NCBI RefSeq assembly: GCF_022631375.1 | Contig: NZ_JALBGC010000004.1 | Span: forward strand, 248,001 to 312,000 | Length of the DNA stretch: 64,000 bases | From: Hymenobacter cyanobacteriorum | GTDB taxonomy: Bacteria; Bacteroidota; Bacteroidia; Cytophagales; Hymenobacteraceae | Reading direction: 5' to 3' | Part shown: one piece after another, positions 58,240 to 64,000 of the stretch | Layout: the number at the start of each line of letters is the position of its first letter | How positions within the stretch are numbered: the stretch's first letter is position 1 | The notes under the pieces: generated by a model | The model's database searches: none | The model's input: only the letters and a program-made list of their open reading frames with translations | Told to the model about the DNA's origin: nothing | Position numbers and translations under genes: made by a program

Positions 58240-58818
58240 CTAGTCACCCGGCACACGGGGTGGCCGGAGCACGCGCAGGACCCGACAGGGATTGCCGGCG
58301 GCCAGCACATCGGCCGGAATATCTTTGGTCACCACGCTGCCCGCTCCAATCACGGTCCGGTCGCCGATGCTGACGCCGGGGCAGAGGATGGCCCCGCCGC
58401 CCACCCACACGTCCGCGCCGATGCGGATGGGTTTCGCGTATTCCAGCCCGCTGGCCCGTTCCTGGTAGTCGAGCGGGTGGGTGGCCGTGTACACCTGCAC
58501 GCCCGGCCCAAACAGGGTGCGGCTGCCGATGGTCACGGCGGCCACGTCGAGAATGGTGCAGTTGAAGTTGAAAAACACCTGGTCGCCCAGGGTGATGTTG
58601 GTGCCGTAGTCGCAGTAGAAGGGCGGCGTCACGCCCGGCGCCGGGCCCGCGTGGGGCAGCAGGGCGCGCAGCAGGCGGGTGCGCTCAGCGGGCTGCTCAG
58701 CCGGGGCCGCGTTCAGGGCTTGCAGGAGCCCTTGGGTACGCAGGCGCTCGGCCAGCAGCTGCGGGTCCTGGGCATCATAGAGCTCGCCGGCGAGCATCTT
58801 CTCTTTTTCGGTGGGCAT
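58240..58818 (-). CDS. Sugar O-acetyltransferase, maltose acetyltransferase type
   Basis: The 192-residue enzyme transfers acetyl from acetyl-CoA to a sugar hydroxyl. The N-terminal mac domain begins MPTEKEKMLAGELYDAQDP. The hexapeptide-repeat left-handed helix follows, with catalytic His114 in TATHPLD, and the C-terminal GADVWVGGGAILCPGVSIGD and GAGSVVTKDIPADVLAAGNPCRVL segments. Start at the ATG at 58818. It is 11 bases downstream of the DUF1349 gene and probably co-transcribed with it. Confidence 0.93.
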   Translation of the reverse strand: MPTEKEKMLAGELYDAQDPQLLAERLRTQGLLQALNAAPAEQPAERTRLLRALLPHAGPAPGVTPPFYCDYGTNITLGDQVFFNFNCTILDVAAVTIGSRTLFGPGVQVYTATHPLDYQERASGLEYAKPIRIGADVWVGGGAILCPGVSIGDRTVIGAGSVVTKDIPADVLAAGNPCRVLRVLRPPRVPGD

Positions 58819-58829
58819 CGGGGCGGGCG

Positions 58830-59456
58830 TTATTTGGCGGCGGCGAGGGGCGTCACGGAGAAGTCGGTGAACTCGACGGGGAAACCTTTGCCGTCGGGGG
58901 CGGCGCACATCACGCCGATTTGGACCTTCCGGCCGGGCGTGGGCGGGAAGTAGGCCAGGCGCAGCATTTTGAAGTCCTGGTTGTCGAAGGAATACTGAAT
59001 TTCCACGTAGTCGCCCTTGCGCAGCAGCGTCAGCCACACGGCGGCCGGGCTGTCCTGCCGGGGCACCACCGACCAGTCCGACACCTCGCGGGTCACCACG
59101 GCGCTCACGTTCTGCACCCCTTTCACGTACTCGATGCCGGTCTTAATCCAGTTCTTCTCGTCGAGCCGAATCATGAGCCCGGCCTGGTCATAGAGGTCCT
59201 TGTACTGGCCCACCACCTTCACCTTGGCGATAAAATCGCCCGGCTGCTCCTGGTAGAAGAAGTGGCCGTTGTCGCGGATGAAGCCGTAGTGGGTCACGCG
59301 CCAGAAGTCGGTGCCGCCCTGCACCTGCACCTGGAGCGTGGTGGGGGTGCTGGTGACCTTGGCCGGCGCGTGCAGCCAGTGCATGGTGGTAAAGGATTGG
59401 GCCATTGCAGCGGGGGCGGCCAGACAGGCGGCTGCCAAAAGGGGAAGGAATTTCAT
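58830..59456 (-). CDS. DUF1349 family exported protein
   Basis: The 208-residue product has a signal peptide MKFLPLLAAACLAAPAAMA. The mature part has the concanavalin-like DUF1349 pattern: GTDFWRVTHYGFIRDNGHFF, YKDLYDQAGLMIRLDEKNWIKTGIEYVKG and DYVEIQYSFDNQDFKMLRLAYFP. Members are related to proteins described as regulators of enolase and to carbohydrate-binding folds. The actual role is unknown. Confidence 0.88.
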   Translation of the reverse strand: MKFLPLLAAACLAAPAAMAQSFTTMHWLHAPAKVTSTPTTLQVQVQGGTDFWRVTHYGFIRDNGHFFYQEQPGDFIAKVKVVGQYKDLYDQAGLMIRLDEKNWIKTGIEYVKGVQNVSAVVTREVSDWSVVPRQDSPAAVWLTLLRKGDYVEIQYSFDNQDFKMLRLAYFPPTPGRKVQIGVMCAAPDGKGFPVEFTDFSVTPLAAAK

Positions 59457-59537
59457 CAAAGGAAGCGGGAAAAAAGAATGAAAAGGAGCAGAAGCCGGAC
59501 GGGTGATGAGCCGCGTACGAAACCAAGGTAGCCAGCA

Positions 59538-59652
59538 GCCAGAACCGCAAGCAGCCCCAGCCGCTGGCGGGGCGGGGGCTTCTTAAGCTACTTCATTGGA
59601 TGAGTGAGGACCCTACGCCAGTGGAAGGCTTTTCTGGGGAGTAATTTGAGCG
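59538..59652 (+). repeat. Dispersed imperfect repeat, copy 2
   Basis: Second copy of the element at 58079-58201, in direct orientation, ending about 50 bases before the next gene. See that entry for the shared words. Confidence 0.65.
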
Positions 59653-59703
59653 CCTTTTTTTGAAAACTTCCGTTATAGTGAACAGTCGCAACTTTGTAGC
59701 TTA

Positions 59704-60219
59704 ATGACTACTCTAGACGCTTTAGCTTTCCTGCAAGCCCATCAACCTTTACCTGATGACGACGGGCTAGGACAACGGCCCGACCTGATGCAAACGTACC
59801 ACGAGGTGCTACAACACCTGCGCGAATACCCGGACCCGCAGTGTATTCCCTTGTTACTGCGGTCCTTTGGGGGCTGGAACGGATTCGGTCTCTACCAAAC
59901 GGTAGAAGACGTGCTGTACCAATTCAATGAGCAATTAGTAGTGGCGGCGTTGTTGCAGGAGTTAGAACCGCCCAACTGGTTGAACCCCGGCACGCTTTAC
60001 TGGCACGTGGACCTATGCACCACGTTTTCTAATGCGCGTTTGTTTGACCCATTGGTCGTACTGCTCAATCACCCTCTCGCCGACATTCGGCATGCCGTAG
60101 TCTATGCGCTGGGCCTACAAGAAGCGAAGCGCGTGGCTCCCGTGCTGCAACGACAGTTAGCAGTAGAAGACGATGAGGAAGTCATAAAAGCCTTGCGAGA
60201 AGTGTTAGAAGAATTATAA
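59704..60219 (+). CDS. HEAT-repeat-like protein of unknown function
   Basis: The 171-residue soluble protein is all-helical with HEAT-like units, best seen in LFDPLVVLLNHPLADIRHAVVYALGLQEAKRVAPVLQRQL and DDEEVIKALREVLEEL. The N-terminal half (PDPQCIPLLLRSFGGWNGFGLYQTVEDVLYQF) is a further pair of helices. No partner can be inferred. CAACTTTG at 59689-59696 differs by one base from the -7 box but leaves almost no leader. Confidence 0.65.
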   Translation: MTTLDALAFLQAHQPLPDDDGLGQRPDLMQTYHEVLQHLREYPDPQCIPLLLRSFGGWNGFGLYQTVEDVLYQFNEQLVVAALLQELEPPNWLNPGTLYWHVDLCTTFSNARLFDPLVVLLNHPLADIRHAVVYALGLQEAKRVAPVLQRQLAVEDDEEVIKALREVLEEL

Positions 60220-60348
60220 GGCTCATTTTAATACACTGCTGGCAGGTAATCAAAACCGAGCGGCCATCAAGCTGCTGTAATAAGCCCCCACCCCCTGCCA
60301 AAACGGCCGCCCCCCAAACCCGGCCCCAACCTTGCCCACGCCCCGGCA

Positions 60349-62232
60349 ATGTTTGACTTCCTGAAATCCATCTCCGCCAAGAACCCCAACGCCGGGCGCG
60401 GCCCCGAAAAGCCCGCCGTGAGCGTGCGCGAGCGGGTATCGGCCCTGCGCCACCTGCCCGCCTTCCTGAAACTCATCTGGGCCACCAGCCCCGCGCTGGC
60501 CTCCGCCAACCTCGTGCTGCGCCTGCTGCGCGCGTTTCTGCCGCTGGCCACGCTCTACGTCGGCCGCCTGATTATCGACGACGTGGTGGCCCTCACCAAA
60601 CTGCCCGCGGCTGCGCGCCAGCTCACGCCCGTGCTCACCCTCGTGGGCCTCGAGTTCGGCCTCGTGCTGCTCGCCGATGCCCTGGGCCGCGGCGTGGCCC
60701 TGCTCGATTCGCTGCTCGGCGACCTCTTCGCCAACCAGTCCTCCATCCGCCTCATGGAGCACGCCGCCCGCCTCGACCTCGACCAGTTCGAAGACAGCAC
60801 CTTCTACGACAAGCTCGAGCGCGCCCGCCGCCAAACCCTCTCCCGCACCGTGCTCATGAGCCAGGTGCTCAGCCAGGGCCAGGATTTCATCACCCTCGTG
60901 CTCCTCGCCGGCGGCCTCGTCGCCTTCCAGCCCTGGCTGCTGGGGCTGCTGCTGCTGGCCGTGGTGCCCGCCTTCCTCGGCGAGTCGCACTTCAACGAGC
61001 GCAGCTACTCCCTCTCGCACTCCTGGACGCCCGAGCGCCGCGAGCTCGATTACCTCCGCCAAACCGGCGCCTCCGACGAAACCGCCAAGGAAGTCAAGAT
61101 TTTCGGCCTCTCCGATTTCCTCATCGGCCGCTTCCGCACCCTCTCCGACGACTTCTACCGCCAAAACAAATCCCTCGTGCTGCGCCGCGCCGGCTGGGGC
61201 ACCCTCTTCGCCGCCATCGGCGCCGCCGGCTACTACGGCGCCTACGTCTACATCATCGCCCGCACCGCGGCCGGCAGCATCTCGCTCGGCCAGCTCACCT
61301 TCCTGGCCGGCTCCTTCGCCCGCCTGCGCGCCCTGCTCGAAGGCATCCTCAGCCGCTTCAGCTCCGTGGCCGACGGCGCCTTGTATCTCCAGGATTTCTT
61401 CGACTTCTTTGCGCTCCGGCCGCGCATCGTGCGCCAGGAACTCACCGGCGAGCGGCCCATTCCCTTTCCCCGGCCCATTCAGCAGGGTTTTCAGTTTGAA
61501 AACGTCGGCTTCCAGTACAAGAATGGTACAAAATGGGCCATTCGGAACCTCAGCTTCACCCTGCAAGCCGGCGAAAAGCTGGCGCTGGTAGGTGAAAACG
61601 GCGCCGGCAAAACCACCCTCGTCAAGCTCCTGGCCCGCCTCTACGACCCCACTGAAGGCCGCATCCTGCTCGACGGCTACGACCTGCGCGAGTACGACCC
61701 CGCCGAGCTGCGCCAGGAAATCGGCGTCATCTTCCAGGATTTCGTGCGCTTCCAGCTCCCCGCCGGCCAAAACCTCGCCGTCGGCCGCATCGAAGAGCGC
61801 CACAACCAGCCCCGCATCGAAACCGCCGCCCACCAGAGCCTCGCCGATACCGTCATCGCCAAGCTGCCCGGCGGCTACGACCAGATGATTGGCCGCCGCT
61901 TCAACGGCGGCGTGGACCTGAGCGGCGGCGAGTGGCAGAAAATCGCCCTCGGCCGCGCCTACATGCGCGACGCCCAGCTCCTCATCCTCGACGAGCCCAC
62001 CGCCGCCCTCGACGCCCGCGCCGAGTACGAAGTCTTCCAGCGCTTCAAGGAGCTCACCCAGGGCAAAACCGCCGTGCTCATCAGCCACCGCTTCAGCACC
62101 GTCCGCATGGCCGACCGCATCCTGGTCATCGAAAACGGCCAGTTTGTGGAAATCGGCTCGCATGAGGAGCTGTTAGGCAAAGGCGGGCGCTACGCCGAGC
62201 TGTTCCAGCTGCAGGCCGCCGGGTACCGGTAG
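60349..62232 (+). CDS. ABC transporter, fused permease and ATPase
   Basis: The 627-residue half-transporter has six transmembrane helices in residues 45-325 and an ATPase domain from about 380. Walker A GENGAGKTT is at 415-423, the signature LSGGEWQ at 524-530 and Walker B LLILDEP at 544-550, followed by the H-loop in SHRFSTV. The signature has Glu-Trp after SGG, as in a subgroup of multidrug and lantibiotic-type exporters. It would act as a homodimer in the inner membrane. The substrate is unknown. It is a single-gene unit. Confidence 0.95.
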   Translation: MFDFLKSISAKNPNAGRGPEKPAVSVRERVSALRHLPAFLKLIWATSPALASANLVLRLLRAFLPLATLYVGRLIIDDVVALTKLPAAARQLTPVLTLVGLEFGLVLLADALGRGVALLDSLLGDLFANQSSIRLMEHAARLDLDQFEDSTFYDKLERARRQTLSRTVLMSQVLSQGQDFITLVLLAGGLVAFQPWLLGLLLLAVVPAFLGESHFNERSYSLSHSWTPERRELDYLRQTGASDETAKEVKIFGLSDFLIGRFRTLSDDFYRQNKSLVLRRAGWGTLFAAIGAAGYYGAYVYIIARTAAGSISLGQLTFLAGSFARLRALLEGILSRFSSVADGALYLQDFFDFFALRPRIVRQELTGERPIPFPRPIQQGFQFENVGFQYKNGTKWAIRNLSFTLQAGEKLALVGENGAGKTTLVKLLARLYDPTEGRILLDGYDLREYDPAELRQEIGVIFQDFVRFQLPAGQNLAVGRIEERHNQPRIETAAHQSLADTVIAKLPGGYDQMIGRRFNGGVDLSGGEWQKIALGRAYMRDAQLLILDEPTAALDARAEYEVFQRFKELTQGKTAVLISHRFSTVRMADRILVIENGQFVEIGSHEELLGKGGRYAELFQLQAAGYR

Positions 62233-62236
62233 GGAA

Positions 62237-62351
62237 CGCCTGTCATCCTGAGCGCAGCGAAGGACCTTCTCACGCAACAACAGTTTGTAGTAATTACTGA
62301 CGACTACACACGTCATAAGGTCCTTCGCTGCGCTCAGGATGACAGCAGGCG
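62237..62351 (+). repeat. Palindromic dispersed repeat
   Basis: The left arm CGCCTGTCATCCTGAGCGCA... at 62237-62268 and the right arm at 62317-62351 are complementary over about 30 bases with a loop of about 48. The word GTCATCCTGAGCGCAGCGAA is a frequent intergenic element in Hymenobacter-like genomes as I recall. It may also act as a terminator of the ABC transporter transcript. Confidence 0.8.
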
Positions 62352-62417
62352 TTTTGAATTACTTCGTCTCTTCCAGCACAAAGCCCGCCGGCCCGGCCGT
62401 TTCCCCGTATCGCCCCC

Positions 62418-63017
62418 ATGACTCCCAAACTCACTACCTCCGATAAGGCCCGGCTGTACCTGATTTCCAAACTGCCGCCGTTTGCGCCCAAAGCGCCGGT
62501 GGTGCCGCCCGCGCCCGTGCTGCGGGTGGTCATCATCCGGCACGGCGAGAAGCCGCCCGAGGGCGACAACCTATCCTGCGCCGGCCTGAACCGGGCGCTG
62601 GCCCTGCCCGCCGTGCTCAACGAGCTGATGCCCTCGCCGCCCAACCTCACCTTCGTACCCGTCATCGGCACCGACGACAAAAACACGACCCGCGTGCGGA
62701 TGCTGCAAACCGTGATGCCCTACGCCGTGCAGCACAACCTCACCATCAACAGCGACTTTATGGTGGCCAATACCAAGGCCTTTGCCCGGCAGCTGCGCCG
62801 GCTGCGCGGCACGGTGCTGGTGGTGTGGGAGCACCACTGCATCGTAGAAATCGCGCAGGCGCTGGGCATTACAGAGGCGCCGGAATGGCCCGATGCCGAT
62901 TTCGATAGCATCTGGACCATCAGCTTCAGTGGCGGCGGGGCGCGGGGCAAGGCCAAGCGCCCGGTGCTGGCCAAAAGCCGGCAGCATATTCGCCCCTCGG
63001 CCACCTGCCCCGGGTAG
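62418..63017 (+). CDS. Histidine phosphatase superfamily protein
   Basis: The 199-residue product has the phosphohistidine motif RHGEKP (His42) and a second His in VVWEHHCI (139-140), with Arg in TRVRMLQT, as in the phosphoglycerate-mutase-like branch. There is no signal peptide, although residues 18-34 are Pro/Ala-rich. The substrate is unknown. It is located between two palindromic repeats and has no operon partner. Confidence 0.82.
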   Translation: MTPKLTTSDKARLYLISKLPPFAPKAPVVPPAPVLRVVIIRHGEKPPEGDNLSCAGLNRALALPAVLNELMPSPPNLTFVPVIGTDDKNTTRVRMLQTVMPYAVQHNLTINSDFMVANTKAFARQLRRLRGTVLVVWEHHCIVEIAQALGITEAPEWPDADFDSIWTISFSGGGARGKAKRPVLAKSRQHIRPSATCPG

Positions 63018-63160
63018 TCGGCTTGCTGCCGCAGCTCGAATAAAGAGGCCCAGGGTGGCGGTTTATTGGTTGGGGCAGATTTCCTGCTGACGGGTAGAGC
63101 CTAAGTGCTTAGTATTTCGTAGATTGGTAGTCCCAATTCCTGCCAAATACACCCGTCGGT

Positions 63161-63772
63161 ATGAAACCAATTATTACGATTTTACTAGGTGCAGCCTTGG
63201 CGTTGAGCGGTTGTGCCTCAATGCGCGAAGCACGCGTTGATTCGGACTACAGCTACCGGGGCAATTTTCGCCGCTACCGCACCTACGATTTTGTCACCGG
63301 CGCTGGCATCGTGGCCGATACCAGCCGCCTGGGCCAGTCGCTACGCGAGGCCATCGAGCAGCGTTTCCGGGCCCAGGGCTACCGCCGTGCCAACCGGCGG
63401 CCCGACATGCTGGTGAATTTTCGGGTGTACGAAGGGGATATGCGCTTCCACGGCTTCGACCAGGAAGACCTGAGCCAGTGGATAAAGCGCAACGTGGAGG
63501 AAAACGATGACACGCCCGCAGACCAGCGCCACGGCTACCAGCCCGTGCGCCTGCTGCTGGCCGAAGGCACGCTGCTCGTTACCCTCATCGACGTGAAAAG
63601 CAACCGCGCCGTGTGGAACGGGTATGCTTCGGGCGTGACCGTGCCCGATGGCCCGATGGGCGAAATCGTGCTCAAACGCTCCGTCCGCTCCATTCTCGAC
63701 CGCTACCGCATTTTCACCGAGGAGTTTGCCAAGAGCAACAACGGCGACGCGGCCAGCGAATCGGACCGGTAG
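63161..63772 (+). CDS. DUF4136 family lipoprotein
   Basis: The 203-residue product has a lipobox ALSGC with Cys18. The DUF4136 pattern follows: VDSDYSYRGNFRRYRTYDFV, then SLREAIEQRFRAQGYRRANRRPDMLVNFRVYE and a C-terminal LLVTLIDVKSNRAVWNGYA. The function is unknown, but the protein should be anchored in the envelope. Its last codons lie in a 13-base tandem duplication. Confidence 0.87.
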   Translation: MKPIITILLGAALALSGCASMREARVDSDYSYRGNFRRYRTYDFVTGAGIVADTSRLGQSLREAIEQRFRAQGYRRANRRPDMLVNFRVYEGDMRFHGFDQEDLSQWIKRNVEENDDTPADQRHGYQPVRLLLAEGTLLVTLIDVKSNRAVWNGYASGVTVPDGPMGEIVLKRSVRSILDRYRIFTEEFAKSNNGDAASESDR

Positions 63773-63788
63773 CCTGGACCGGTAGCCT
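63763..63788 (+). repeat. 13-base tandem duplication at the end of the DUF4136 gene
   Basis: GGACCGGTAGCCT occurs twice in a row. The first copy holds the stop codon of the DUF4136 gene. Confidence 0.85.
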
Positions 63789-63791
63789 GCT

Positions 63792-63853
63792 GTAGCGCGG
63801 ACTGTTAGTCCGCGAATTGACTGGCTGACTCGCGGACTACAAGCCCGCGCTAC
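63792..63853 (+). repeat. Palindromic dispersed repeat overlapping the xdhC-like gene
   Basis: GTAGCGCGGACTGTTAGTCC (63792 onward to 63814) and the segment 63831-63853 are complementary at 20 of 23 positions. Each arm itself contains a smaller palindrome CGCGGACT/AGTCCGCG. Such GTAGCGCGGAC elements are dispersed in this group as I recall. Confidence 0.8.
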
Positions 63854-64000
63854 GTCGTACCTGAATCAACTCGGCCGCGATGCTGATGGCAATTTCCTCC
63901 GGCGTCTGGCTCTGAATGGGTACCCCGATGGGCCCGCGCAGGCGGGCAATGGCGGCTTCCGAAAAACCCTCTTCGCGCAGACCGCGGCGCAGCTCGGCCA
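63837..64000 (-). CDS. XdhC/CoxI family protein, C-terminal part
   Basis: The visible 54 residues end the protein: AELRRGLREEGFSEAAIARL, then RGPIGVPIQSQTPEEIAISI, AAELIQVRRSAGL and a stop at 63837-63839. The RL-x-PIG-x-PI-x-x-x-TPEEIA-x-SI-AAE pattern is the C-terminal signature of XdhC proteins, which load sulphurated molybdenum cofactor into xanthine dehydrogenase-like enzymes. The final four or five residues and the stop codon are encoded by one arm of the palindromic repeat. The gene continues beyond the window. Confidence 0.82.
   Translation of the reverse strand, partial: AELRRGLREEGFSEAAIARLRGPIGVPIQSQTPEEIAISIAAELIQVRRSAGL

Noticed and set aside
60250..62163. 637-residue Gly/Glu/Ala-rich open frame opposite the ABC transporter
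   Set aside because: The composition is typical of the reverse strand of GC-rich coding DNA. The plus-strand frame has all ABC motifs.

Overview
The window is chromosomal DNA from a member of the Bacteroidota, most likely a Hymenobacter-like cytophagalean. The evidence is: promoters of the form TTTG-N19/20-TAnnTTTG; almost no Shine-Dalgarno sequences but A-rich start contexts such as AATCAAATGG and ACAATGG; a tRNA-Tyr-Gly-Thr-tuf and tRNA-Trp-secE arrangement; high GC; PorV/PorQ-like and DUF3857 outer-envelope proteins; and dispersed palindromes of a kind common in Hymenobacter intergenic DNA. The genus is inferred and not proven.

Positions 1-2860 hold the end of a minus-strand gene (possibly a biotin carboxyl carrier subunit) and an M1 aminopeptidase. 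Positions 2830-41611 are a long block of information-processing genes: tRNA-Tyr/Gly/Thr, tuf, tRNA-Trp, secE, nusG, rplKAJL, rpoBC; rpsL, rpsG, fusA, rpsJ; the S10 and spc genes rplC to rpsN; then rpsH to secY, map, infA, rpmJ, rpsM, rpsK, rpsD, rpoA, rplQ. This block is cut in three places by unrelated genes: a PepSY-like secreted protein, a DUF3467 protein and a YoeB-type toxin-antitoxin pair between rpoC and rpsL; an O-antigen-ligase-like membrane protein between rpsJ and rplC; and an AT-rich leucine-rich-repeat gene plus signal peptidase I between rpsN and rpsH. At each cut a rho-independent terminator ends the upstream block or closes the inserted genes, and a TAnnTTTG promoter restarts the downstream block.

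Positions 41612-64000 are accessory and envelope genes: a beta-propeller-like lipoprotein, yidD, a YgjP-type metallohydrolase, a PorV/PorQ-like protein overlapping a helix-hairpin-helix outer-membrane protein, a BNR-repeat lipoprotein, three tandem DUF3857/transglutaminase-like proteins (two lacking the catalytic Cys and His), an outer-membrane barrel, an MFS transporter, a small secreted protein, DUF1294, a maltose-O-acetyltransferase-like enzyme, DUF1349, a HEAT-like protein, an ABC exporter, a histidine phosphatase, a DUF4136 lipoprotein and the end of an xdhC-like gene.

The most striking structure not explained by gene content is that most long spacers inside the ribosomal/RNA-polymerase block contain a strong, sequence-unrelated hairpin, some with terminator-like T tracts in mid-operon. 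No CRISPR array, rRNA operon, prophage, transposase or recognisable new defence system was seen.
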